From assembly GCA_025677825.1 (NCBI GenBank), contig JAIXMO010000028.1, positions 124,001 to 188,000 on the forward strand: a stretch of DNA of 64,000 nt, written 5' to 3'. Within the stretch, counting starts at the first letter, position 1. Each line of letters begins with the position of its first letter. The notes beneath the pieces are model-generated. The model did not search any database. It had not been told where the DNA came from and saw nothing but the letters and a program-made list of their open reading frames with translations. The stretch comes from Helicostylum pulchrum. Lineage: Eukaryota > Mucoromycota > Mucoromycetes > Mucorales > Mucoraceae. Below are positions 46,820 through 57,171 of the stretch, one piece after another. The translations under genes were made by a program, and so were the position numbers.

Positions 46820-47357
46820 CTAAAGGTTACGCATCCACATACGAATATGAGGTGTACCATCCTCATCAAAGATAGCATCATCACCTTCTTCGATCATGAA
46901 ACCCATCTTGGCATAAAAGCCACGTCTAGGATATTGTGAGTGTAAAACAATGGTATTAAAACCGTTTTCTTTACAGTACTGAATAAAAGATTTGACAAGT
47001 TGTTGACCAATGTAAAGTCCACGAGCATCACTAAGGACTGCAAATCGACCCAATTTAGCTAGTCCGTCAGGTTTAGGAATTAAACGAATGGTACCGATAG
47101 GCACACCTTTTTCTACAATTCCCTCCTGGTTTTCTTTGTCACAATAGGCAACCCAATGTTGAGATACATCATCGTGGCTATGCGTTTTGTTTGATTAGAT
47201 AATGTTTATGTTGGAGATTATCTACGTACCTATCAAGTTCGCTTTCAAGCGAGTATTTTTGTTCGTCTACAAATACAGCAACTCTGACTTTTATTGCGTC
47301 CTTTCTTTCTTCGACTGTTTGTAAGTGCTTAATAGAAATGTTACTGTATTTGGACAT
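46820..47357 (-). CDS. GNAT-family N-acetyltransferase
   Basis: Two minus-strand exons (47230-47357 and 46820-47177) encode 161 aa. The start MSKYSNISIKHLQTVEERK leads to RVAVFVDEQKYSLESELD, the typical ElaA/GNAT N-terminal block. HWVAYC, GVPIGTIRLIP, KLGRFAVLSDARGLYIGQQL (the acetyl-CoA loop R/Q-x-x-G-x-G/A form), NTIVLHSQYPRRGFYAKMGF and a closing IRMWMRNL follow. It likely acetylates a small molecule or protein N-terminus; the ElaA/GNA1-like subgroup is an inference. Confidence 0.88.
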
Positions 47358-48178
47358 TTTTTTAAAAAAAAAAGAATAAAGGAAAAAAGTTAAATTTTAA
47401 ACTTTTTTTTTTATTTTATATTCCGAGACAATCGGGATTCTGACTAATAAATTGTCATAAAATTGTACGGATAAAGGTCTTCGTTTAATTGTGCTGACAG
47501 AGGTTTAATTTAATTGAGCCAATGAAGATCTTAGAGCAGCTCCTATTATTTCTGTCAAACTAGTGGTTTTTTTCTCGTCATCTGCAAGGAACCAGAGACA
47601 TTTACTCAAATATGATTAACCACAAATTGAGAAAAGGCCCATCGAGTTTGAGAAACCGAAAAAAAAACCTTTCATTGTAAGGCCTTTATTTTTTATCATT
47701 AAAAGCGAATACTGCAGAAGGACACAGATACAATGCCAATGAAGACTGCAGCAGACTTGTTCGTTACTGATCGAAAAAAAAAAGAGTTTTTCCTGCCGGA
47801 GTTTCATTTTAATCCAGCTCTTAAAAGCGAGTTACTTGATCAAAGAGGCCCCTGTTTTTTAAAAAAAGTCTGTTACAGTTGATTACTTCTACATGTCCTA
47901 CGAAAGAAAACCGAATAAAGGGTGTGCGTGTATGTGGGTATGTGGGTATGTAGGTATAATAAGGTAAGATTTCCAGAAGTACAGAAAAAAGAAAAAGGAA
48001 AATGAGATTGCCTCAGCCCAAAACTGTTGGACATTTGTTTCACGAAATATATGTATTATTCTGGCATTCTAGTTTTTGCTTAACCTTATTGTAAGTTATT
48101 AGTTTAGCCCCGAGATGTGTTTATCTTTTTCGTTGATATTAAAGATATTTTATTATAGATATGGTATTTATACCGTTA
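47358..48178. other. Intergenic, no gene recognised
   Basis: It holds a small tatgtggg repeat at about 47932-47956 and A/T tracts. Nothing else is seen. Confidence 0.5.
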
Positions 48179-48400
48179 ACGTTCCACATTAAAGCTAAAA
48201 GCTCCCACTATTTTCCCTACTTTTTTTTTGCTGTTATTTTTAGGGTACTCTGCTTCCATAGCAATTGAATTCATTTTGCCCTTTGGATCAGGGTAACGCC
48301 ACGTATTGATGATATAAGCCTCCTTTTTACCCATTTTCGGGACTGCCGAATAGTAAGTAAGCGGAGTGGATCTAGTTCGTTCCAAGATATAGCTAAAAAT
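48179..48400 (-). pseudogene. Possible DUF427-like fragment
   Basis: After a tttttag acceptor-like site a minus-strand frame reads ERTRSTPLTYYSAVP, then INTWRYPDPKGKMNSIAME and a short KIVGAFSFNVE before a stop. The T-YYS-W-YP-P pattern recalls the DUF427 (NTP-binding-like) domain core. No 5' exon fits, because the divergent gene starts 110 bp away. It is likely a truncated remnant. Confidence 0.3.
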
Positions 48401-48510
48401 AACTCCTAACCCCCTCTCAAAAAAATAGACTTGTACCTCTTTTTTTTCTTTTCTTTTTTTTTCTTTTCTTTTCTCTTTTTTATTTACCCTTCTTTTATAT
48501 ATTAAAAAAA

Positions 48511-50460
48511 ATGGCAGGATCAGAGTTGCCTTTTCCTACAAATACAAGAACCGATAACTCTTTATTTGGTGGAGCTCGGTTTGGTAGAAAGAAGAGAACG
48601 ATCTTTATATTACTGTTAGTGGCGGTATTCTTCGTATTATGGTTTAACTCTGGTTTGGATCGTTTAAATGGTACACAAGACGTTGATACTAGCAAGCAAA
48701 CTAAAGACGATACATTGGATAAAGGTACATTTCTCCCTAGCCAGGATTCTTTGGATGAAGTAGAGGATGTAGAGGATATTGAAGAGAATAAAGAGGTTAC
48801 CAAGCCAAAACAAGATACCGTAAAGGAAGCTGAGGAAAAACCCACAACCAAATATACACCGCCTACAACCATTTATAAAACTACTCCTCAACATTTCAAG
48901 TACTTTATGGTGATCGCTTCAAGAGCAACTAATTTAAGTCGCCGTCAATTAATTAGAGACACTTATTTTGGTTTACACGATAATGTAGAACCTTGTATGA
49001 AGCGAGATAAAGGATTAAATTATTTGTTCTGGGTGTATGGTGATATTCCTGCTTCAAAGACCCCAGAACGTCGTTTATATGAGACTGAAAAGATGGAATA
49101 TAACGATTTGGAAAAAGTTGATAAAACTGCTTATAACCAAGACGATATCTTGCGTTGGGTAAAATGTCTATTTAAAGTAGTTTATTGTTTTTTACTAAAT
49201 ATAGTTCTTTTTTTTTAGGCTGAAACTACTTTAAGCGACCGCGGTATTACTTATGATTTTTTAATTGTACAAGATGGCTATTCTTTAGTTCACCTTAATT
49301 ATATTCAACAAACTCTTCAATCTGAAATCGGTAAGTTACCTCAAGGTAAAGAAGCTACTGATATGGCCTGGGTCTCTCCTGATAATAATAATGCACTTGT
49401 GGCTGGTTCTACTGCTGTCAAAAAGTTGATGGAAAACGAAGAGTTATACAAGGATATGATTGCTGAAGAAGGTTCAACTTTAATGGCTAATTTCTACGAA
49501 TTTAGTCGTTCTATTTCTATCCAACTCAACCACATAACTTCTAAAAAAGACGTCAGTCGTCTCAAGGCCTTGGTAGAAGATATCCCTTTGTTTATTTCTG
49601 AAATTAACCGTTTTTCTTCTTGGGAAAATCATGTAGAGGCAATTCCTGATATGACTATCGCTGTTGCAAATATTTATCAAGATGCCGATTTCACTTCAGT
49701 TGCCAATGCATTAAGTCTTGGTTATGCTTCTCTTTGTAAGCCTTTAGAAAAGGCAAGTATTGCTGTTGTTACTAGTTCGTTTATTTATGATGCCTGTATG
49801 GAACCTTCTGCTTCTCTTGCTGCTGATAACAAGCGTCAGTATGCTCTTGCTCATAATTATGCTTTTGTTGCTCGTTCTGCAGAATTCGCTCACCAAGCGC
49901 TTCGTGATGAAAAGAGAAGACCTGTTTGGGGTAAGATTGACGTTGTTCAAAAGGTTTTACCTAAATACGATTGGATCTTTTGGATGGATATGGATGCTGT
50001 TGTTTTAAATCCTGACCAAACTGTACAAACCTTGTTGGACGAATTTAGAGATAACTTCCCTGAAGGACCACGTGCTTTCGAGTCCCAAATTGATTTAGTG
50101 ATTTCTAAGCCTACTAAAGATAAGATGATCAATGCCGGCGTATTCTTTATGCGTAATACAGAATGGTCTCAAAAGTTCCTTAATGCCGTACAAGAGGCTA
50201 AGGAATGGTATAACAAGAGTCCTTCTTATGAACAAGGTGCTATGTGGGAATTGTTACAACAACCTGGTTTCAAGGAACATGTACTCTTACTCGAAGATGA
50301 CGACCATACCTTTAATACTTTTCCTAAATTTTACACTCCTGGAGATTTCATCGTTCATTTCGCTCCTGATAAGTGTCCCAATGCTGCTGTGTTGGAGGGT
50401 TTGAAGGCCGCTCAAAAGATCCAAGAAGGTGAAACCATCACCTCTTTCAAAGAAGATTAA
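48511..50460 (+). CDS. Two-domain glycosyltransferase: GT31-like plus GT34
   Basis: Exons 48511-49158 and 49219-50460 encode 629 aa. A type II anchor lies at residues about 30-47 (IFILLLVAVFFVLWF), followed by an acidic stem. Residues about 130-360 begin FKYFMVIASRATNLSRRQLI and RDTYFG, resembling the start of GT31 beta-1,3-galactosyltransferases, and contain YDFLIVQDGYS in place of the usual DxD region. Residues about 400-600 are GT34 (GMA12/MNN10): ADNKRQYALAHNYAFV, WGKIDVVQKVLPKYDWIFWM with DMDAVVLNP (DxD), then INAGVFFMRNTEWS and EQGAMWELL. GT34 enzymes add alpha-1,2/1,6-linked galactose or mannose in the Golgi. The fusion of two GT-like domains is noteworthy. Confidence 0.85.
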
Positions 50461-51061
50461 ATTTTAAATCAACAAAACTCTTGTAATTACAATATATACA
50501 AATAAATTAAATATAATTAAAAAATATCTGACTTTGTTGTGTATGAAGGAGGGGGGGGGGGGGGGGGGGGGAGACAGTTTCTCTCAAAAAAAGTGCTGCT
50601 TTGACAAAAAAAAAGTATACTTATCACGTTCTTACTTCGTTCATATTGAAAGTTTTAGATATAGTGCAAGACACTTGCTTTCTGCAGGTTTTTTATTTTG
50701 TCAGTTAAAATGTTGCAAGATTACATTTTCAGTATTTTTGAATATCTTGAAACAGTTTACATTATAGAATCAAAAGTACCAAGATAAATGCGTTACGGAA
50801 TAAAAAGTTAAAATAAAAAGTGTAGTATCAATGACACCAAACTAAAGTTTAAGCCTATTGTTTGTGTATGTGCCCACACATCATCTGCTCTTTTTTTCTT
50901 TATATAGACAAGTAATGACCATAAAATGTATCAAACCAGTTTTTGGTTGTTTAATCAAAAAAGATATAAAACTACAGTCATAATATGCTCCAGCTTTATT
51001 TTATATATAAGAGCTTTATTGTCCAACTATCCCTGATGACTTTTTTCTATTGTGTTTAATA
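50461..51061. other. Intergenic, contains a long G run
   Basis: A G21 run at 50551-50571 lies 90 bp after the GT gene stop. No gene is seen. Confidence 0.5.
50551..50571 (+). repeat. Poly-G run of 21
   Basis: This is the longest G homopolymer in the window, and it is able to form a G-quadruplex on the plus strand. Confidence 0.9.
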
Positions 51062-51692
51062 ATGTCAAAGTAAGTATACCTTTAAATAAATGAAGCAATA
51101 ACTACAGACTTATTTTTTTATTTTTTGAAGTTGGAAAGAAAAATCATCTATGAATAAACCCCATAGTACACCCTGTACTGGTAATATTGGTGTCACGTCT
51201 TCGCAGCATAGTACCGCAAAAGATGCTTGGAAATCTTATTTCAGTGGAGAAAAGATAATATCTTTATCTTCAGAAACTACTGAACCACCTACTTATTTTA
51301 ATGCTCTTCCTTCGCGTCCAAAGAGAGCTGAATCGACCACTATGATGGAGTATATGGCCAACCAAAAAAAATCTCTATCTGCAGAGTATCCTTTTGCAAG
51401 TAGTAGAGGTAGTATATTTATTTTTTTGTCTCTTTTATTTTACTCACATTATCCACTGTTCTTTTTAGGCGACAACCCCAGAATACGTATGAAGAATGAA
51501 AGCTTATCGTTAGATAAATTCAAAAGTATCATTGCAAATGCAAAGTCCCGCGAAAAACGTGAATATATTTGCTGCCATTGTCAATCATCGAGTAATTCAA
51601 CACGCATAGGTAGTCATTGTTTAAGTGAATTTCATATCAAGTATTTTAACGAAGGAATTGATTGTCCAAACTGCTTCAAATATACCGAATAG
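51062..51692 (+). CDS. Small protein with C-terminal zinc-ribbon-like motif
   Basis: Exons 51062-51069 (8 nt), 51131-51408 and 51469-51692 join in frame to 169 aa. If the tiny first exon is wrong, the start is the ATG at 51150. The N-terminal two thirds are polar (KDAWKSYFSGEK, TYFNALPSRPKR). The C-terminus reads YICCHCQSSSNS, GSHCLSEFHIKYF, DCPNCFKYTE: CxxC plus Cys/His and a final CxxC, compatible with a single zinc site. No family is recognised. It is probably nuclear or cytosolic, as no signal peptide is present. Confidence 0.6.
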
Positions 51693-52931
51693 TTTAATGT
51701 ACTGTGTTCTTTTATTTTTTTTGTTTAAAAAAAATACCTCCCCTTTCATTTGTATCATTTTCTTGATACTTACAAAGAAATAAAATAAAAACGTATTATT
51801 TCCATTGTTATAATTACCGTCATATATTAAATGTCTGTTTATGATGATGCCCAATATAAGCCTTCGACCATATCTTTATCTATCACGAAATACATTTAAA
51901 TACACCCCGATTTGTGGTCGCTTCCGTATAAAGAATAATCGTGCATGATATATTTTATTAATTCTATTGGCCGTGCTATCAGGTAAAATGTATTTTTTTT
52001 GAGCACTAAAGTATGATAGTTAGGCCACATGAATTGGGTTTGTAGTTATATCAGCTATTTTCGTGGTTACCTGTAGTTATAATAATGTAACCCCTTTATA
52101 GCCTATATTTCCTAACATGTGTACATTATCGCGTTCCTAACGACTGTTTCATTTCCCTAAAAGAAGAGCGCCTGTATCATGACTCAATTACATTGTATAC
52201 AAGGAAAAATGATATGGAACCGTTTGTTACTGATTTAAAAAAGGTTTCTGGAGAAAAAAAAAGAGATTGCACCTGGTGACACAATGAAAGGGACGTTTAA
52301 AAATAAATAGATCCGTATTTTAGACTGGAAAGTCAAGAAGGGTATCGGCTTGCAATTAAGCTGAATTACTGAAAAAGGGTATGCGTATAAATGCTGGGTT
52401 TCTTTTCTGCTTCAGTTCCGAAAATAGGTGTATCGGCTTCATACATTTTTGAGGCTCTTAACACGCTTTTTTTTTGTTTTTTTTTGTTGTACAGATTCTT
52501 TTTTTAATATGACAAATGTTTCCTCGAAATTTTTTTATCTTGTTTATTAGGATAAGAAAAGTGAAAAACTAAAAGAAAAGAAAAACAAGTTTATATGCAT
52601 ACATTTGTTGTTTTAGGGCCGATGCCGTATACCGAAATAAAAGACTAAGCCAAAATAAAAGACTAAGCCAAAATAAAACAAATGCTCCCCCCCCCACCCC
52701 CTCATTTGTTTTCCAAAAATACTATTCTGAGATGAAAACCTTCATCATATCACTATCTTTTCCCTCATTGTACTTTGTTTTTTACTTATTTAAGAAATGC
52801 CCCCGTATATAACTCCTTAAATTTTCTAACTTTTCTATATCAAGCCCACCTCGTTTTTTTTTTCTTTTCTACCTTTCTTTTCTTTTTTTTTCTTTTTTTC
52901 ATTCGCAACAAAAACAAAAGAAATAAAACAG
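51693..52931. other. Intergenic, no gene recognised
   Basis: A short tandem repeat (taagccaaaataaaagac, about 2.5 units) is at 52636-52680. CT-rich tracts precede the next ATG. Confidence 0.5.
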
Positions 52932-54269
52932 ATGGCTGTTGTCTACAGTCAGTCAATTGTCTCTTACCAAGTCCTTCAACGAGACTTTTCTTCACAAGGA
53001 GTCAATGTCAAATTAAATAATGGCAAGTCCAAATTCTACGGTGTTGGTGGACCTTACACCATTGATGACAAGAAGAACATTATGGTAGGAGACGTATGGG
53101 TTCTGGCTGGACAAAGCAATATGAGAGGCAACAGTTTCTTTAAGGACCCTTGGTCAAACAAAACTGTCGAAAATCTTATCTACCAAAGCACATTTCATTT
53201 ATTTGATATGAAGGAGAAATGGGCCATTGCCAAAGATCCAATCCATCAACTCTCTCAATCCATTCGTAAAGTAAATAAAATGATTTCTGACCCAACTGTT
53301 GCTGATCCTGGATTGTCTCTGGTTCGGGGTGGTTCCCTTGCCCTTTCTTTCGCCAAAAGGTATCAGGAGTTAATGCAGTTGCAGCTCAAGGTTAAAAGTT
53401 TACCAATAGGGTTGATTGCTAGTGCGCATGGCGGCGTCAGTTTAGAACAATGGAGTTCAACCCTGTTAAGAGATACTCCTCAATGGAAAAATGAAACTTT
53501 GTATGGTGCTATGTTGGCTCGTATTGAATCAAGTACAAGTGGGACCAATAAGGTTGCTGGTATATTATGGTATCAGGGGGAGTCGGATACGGGTAACATG
53601 ACAGCTGCTACTACTTATGGGTCTCGTATGACCTCTTGGATAAAAAACGCGCGTACCGATTTGGGAAATAGTAAATTAAATATAATTCAGGTACAAATAG
53701 CAAGAGAAATAACTACTTCTGATACCGATGAGGGCTGGAACTCTGTACGTAATGCACAAGCTGAATTGATGGATAATAATATCGGTGCTGTCTCTAGTAT
53801 TGATTGTCCTCTTGATGATCGTATCCATTTGAGTCTTACGGGTGAATATATGGTCGGTAAACGGGTTGCAGTATCTGCTCAAGCAGCAATTAATAATAAA
53901 GCGTCTACTGCAAGTCCCCAAATTTTGACAAACTCTATAAAGTTTGAACAAAAAGTAATTTCTGGAAAAACTAAAACCTATGCCATCAAAATGTTGTTTA
54001 AAAATTTAGGAGGCAAATTTGTTGACGTTGATTCGGTGCAAGGATTTAGTATTCGAGATAAAGACGGTGTAGATCAAGAATTGATTTATCGAACTGCGTT
54101 TTATGAAGGAAACAAAATAGTTCGATTATTATTATCGGACGCAGTCAAGAGATTAAGCAAAAAAACGCTGTATCTTTATTATGGGTATGGAAACAATCCT
54201 ATTTGTAATATTGTTTCTACCAATGGTATGGGGTTATTAACTTCTGGTCCTATTGCTATTACTTTTTAG
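52932..54269 (+). CDS. SGNH/SASA-family esterase (sialate O-acetylesterase-like)
   Basis: This intronless gene encodes 445 aa. Family signatures are VGDVWVLAGQSNMRG (nucleophile Ser in GQSN), SAHGGVSLEQW, ILWYQGESD and a C-terminal DDRIHLSLTGEY (His of the triad). The SASA domain covers about residues 45-315, and an all-beta tail follows (SIKFEQKVI, KMLFKNLGG, FSIRDKDG). These enzymes remove O-acetyl groups from sialic acids or, in CE6, from xylan. No signal peptide is visible at the chosen start, which is odd for a polysaccharide esterase. Because the frame begins only a little upstream of GDVW, a missed upstream exon is possible. Confidence 0.85.
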   Translation: MAVVYSQSIVSYQVLQRDFSSQGVNVKLNNGKSKFYGVGGPYTIDDKKNIMVGDVWVLAGQSNMRGNSFFKDPWSNKTVENLIYQSTFHLFDMKEKWAIAKDPIHQLSQSIRKVNKMISDPTVADPGLSLVRGGSLALSFAKRYQELMQLQLKVKSLPIGLIASAHGGVSLEQWSSTLLRDTPQWKNETLYGAMLARIESSTSGTNKVAGILWYQGESDTGNMTAATTYGSRMTSWIKNARTDLGNSKLNIIQVQIAREITTSDTDEGWNSVRNAQAELMDNNIGAVSSIDCPLDDRIHLSLTGEYMVGKRVAVSAQAAINNKASTASPQILTNSIKFEQKVISGKTKTYAIKMLFKNLGGKFVDVDSVQGFSIRDKDGVDQELIYRTAFYEGNKIVRLLLSDAVKRLSKKTLYLYYGYGNNPICNIVSTNGMGLLTSGPIAITF

Positions 54270-54480
54270 AAGGAAAAAAATTATTTAATAAAAGAATTAA
54301 CTACTACTTTGAAAAACCAAAATAAAAGAATTGTGATATAAAAGAATATAGACCAGCTTTTTATTATTTGATAAAACAGTAGACGGGAAATTACAGGAAT
54401 TAAAAAGAGAAAAAAAAGAGCAAAAGGAAAAAAAGGGAAATGGGAGTTTTTTTTTTGGGTGTTGTACACAGTTCACATGC

Positions 54481-55958
54481 TTACATCATAATACTACTTA
54501 AGTTTTCATTTAGAATAATATCAGATACGGCCATCATAACATGCTGTAACAAATTTGTGTCTGTGGCATCCGTAAAGTGAACATAAACTCTCTTATCCGG
54601 CTTATGATTTAATCTTTGAAATCTCCTTTTAAAATATTCTTTTGCTGCATCATAAGATTCAACATGACCTGATTGTTATATATATGAGTCAAGTAGTACA
54701 TAATATATACATATATATATTTTTCTCTTACCTTTGTAATCTGGGAAATAGTCTTGGATAGGAGAGTATACAATCTTTTTCTTAAAAATATCAATCTTGT
54801 TTAACAATAAAATCATGGAAGTTTTTTCAAACCAATGAGAGTTACATGTTGTATCAAATAACATTAGCGCTTCATGCATCTACAAATGTTGGGTTAATTT
54901 TGTGTGTGTGTTTGTCAAAATCCCGGTTTATACTTTACTTGGTTCTATAAATGAAATTAATATATGTATTCAGTTGTGTCGTACATTCAATTCATCGTTC
55001 TTACCGAGTCTCTATCTTCTGCTAAACATTGATCGTATCCGCTAATGGCAACGACGAACAAGATGGAAGTTACGTTATCAAAACAATGAATCCATTTCTT
55101 TCGTTCACTTCTTTGACCTCCCACATCAAACATACGGTAAGTAAGTGGTCCTAAATGAAAGATAGTTTCAACAATACCAGTTGTTTTTGCTCTGCAACGA
55201 ATAATATCTTGATCAGACGGTGTGTAACTTGGATCCCACAAGGCATCTAGTTTATTAAAGAAACTTAAAGTGTGCTAATGTTAGTAACAGAGAGAAAAAA
55301 AATTGGAGGGAGAGAGGTGTTACTTTACTATGATATATTGTCGTGAAGAGCAAGTGAGTTTCCTCTTCTACGTGCTTTATGTATAATATCGCAGTGCCAT
55401 AAAGACTTTAATGGTTCGAGATAAATTTCTGGAAATGGTTGATTTTCTTCCAATGATGGGGTATCGATAAATAAACTGGCATATTCCTATATAAAAAAAA
55501 GGGAGAGAGCGTTTCTTTAGTATCTATTTTTTTTAAATCGCAGATGATCCACCTACTATTAAAACAGGGTCCGTTAATTGTAAGTTGAAACTATCTAATG
55601 CTTCTAATATTGTTTGCATAGTCGTAAATATATTAAAGAACACTACGATTCGAAATCCTTCTCGTTCGCTAGACTTGAATCCTGAAGCATGAATTAATCG
55701 CATTTGTTTTAACACAGTTGATTTTCCTGATTCTCCTGCACCTTTTTTTTTTTTGTAGAAATAAAAATCACATCAGTTAATTTGTAACGAGGGAAGAAAA
55801 AATTTCTCTCTTTTTTTTTTACCTAGTAATAATAATTTTACTTCTTTCTTCATACGTTTTTGATCAGCTTTGATTTTTTTATCAATGGTGCGACTGACAG
55901 AAGTTGAAGCGACAGATGTGGAACTCGTAGCTCTTAGACTGCTCCTTATATTTCCCAT
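54481..55958 (-). CDS. Heterotrimeric G-protein alpha subunit
   Basis: Six minus-strand exons (55823-55958, 55557-55741, 55329-55486, 55005-55263, 54732-54879, 54481-54668) encode 357 aa, the usual G-alpha length. G1 is GAGESGKST, split by the first intron; G2 is DIIRCRAKTTGI (arginine and threonine of switch I); G3 is FDVGGQRSERKKWIHCF; G4 is LLLNKIDIF; G5 is FTDATDT. It transmits receptor signals to adenylyl cyclase or MAP-kinase pathways at the plasma membrane. The N-terminus MGNIRSS fits N-myristoylation but has no cysteine at position 3 for palmitoylation. The C-terminus ENLSSIMM lacks the CGxx ending of Gi-type subunits. These suggest a divergent fungal subclass. Confidence 0.96.
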
Positions 55959-57171
55959 TTTTTTTTTATTTATTTATATTTTTATATTAAAAAAAGCGCT
56001 TCACGTTTTTTCTTATTCTTCGAACAGGAACAAAAAAAGAAAAGAAGGAAATAAAAAAAAGAGGGGAATTTATTTTTTTACCAACTCTAGAATAAAAAAA
56101 AAAACGAAGGTAGGACAAAAAAAACGGTTACCTCTTTACAAAGATTGCTCTTTACACCACGCTAAAAAAGAGAAGTCCAATAATAATTTATGTAACCCGG
56201 AAATTTCTAAATATATTTAAACTTTTAGAAATCTTTCAGCTGAAATATATTAGTCCTTGTATACAAAACGAACACAAAGATGATAAAAAAAAACTTGCAA
56301 TCAGAAGATGACCACTATTTTAGAGCCAAATGGGTGGTTTTAGAAAATACTACTCATCTTTTTACTAGTTTTTTTATCATTGTAAAAAACCAATCTGGCA
56401 GTCTTTTTCGTGTTGATGAGCGCCTATTAAAAAAAAAGCCTAACATATGGCTTTCTCCATCTCGCATAATCTATCGTCACTACAAAAAAGTGTCAAAAAA
56501 AAAAAAAACTTTTGGAATCAGTATTTTATTTTTTTATATATGGTCTCAAGTCTATAATGCCTAGGTATGTAAGTACTACCAAACACATCAATTACTACAA
56601 ATTTTTTTGTGACTAAAGTGATATATTTGTGTTCATTTTATATACAAGTTAAATATTATTTTTTTTCAAACAGAATTTACTATACTCAAGAGTGGGGTTT
56701 TCTTGGTAAATGACGGGATAGGGCGCGGCCGAAAAAAAAAAAAGTACGCATCCTCTATCTTTTTAAAAAAAGATGATGTCGGTAAAAGAGATATTTAAGT
56801 AATGGACATTTAATTTTCACGCTGTATAAGTCGTTGTACCTCATGGCAACCAAAATCCACGACCAAAGTTTAAAGTTTATGTGTTACTTTTAAGATAATT
56901 CCCGTTTTCTTTTTTCCCTTCGTATTAAACATTTATCATATCTCCCCCAAAAAAAAAATACATACTGAAATCGCTTGATTATCACGAGTGAAAAAAAGGG
57001 AGTGTTTATAATCTAACTCGTTTTCCAAAAAAAAAAAAAACTGATCGATTATTTATCACGAATTTATAAACTTTTTTTTTTTTTTCATATGCGAATATTT
57101 TATTTTAAATTAATTGCGGTTTTGTAATACAACACGTTTTTATTTCATTTTAAACTTTTTTTTTTTTGTTT
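55959..57171. other. Intergenic, one weak open frame
   Basis: A 94-codon plus-strand frame at 56280-56564 reads HYFRAKWVVLENTTHLFTS, then VDERLLKKKPNIWLSPSRI. It has no domain and no introns and is A-rich, so it is left uncalled. An A/T-rich promoter side for the G-alpha gene lies at the left. Confidence 0.4.

Noticed and set aside
56280..56564. 94-codon open frame as a gene
   Set aside because: It is A-rich, without domain, introns or promoter signals. Its length is within what such composition gives by chance.
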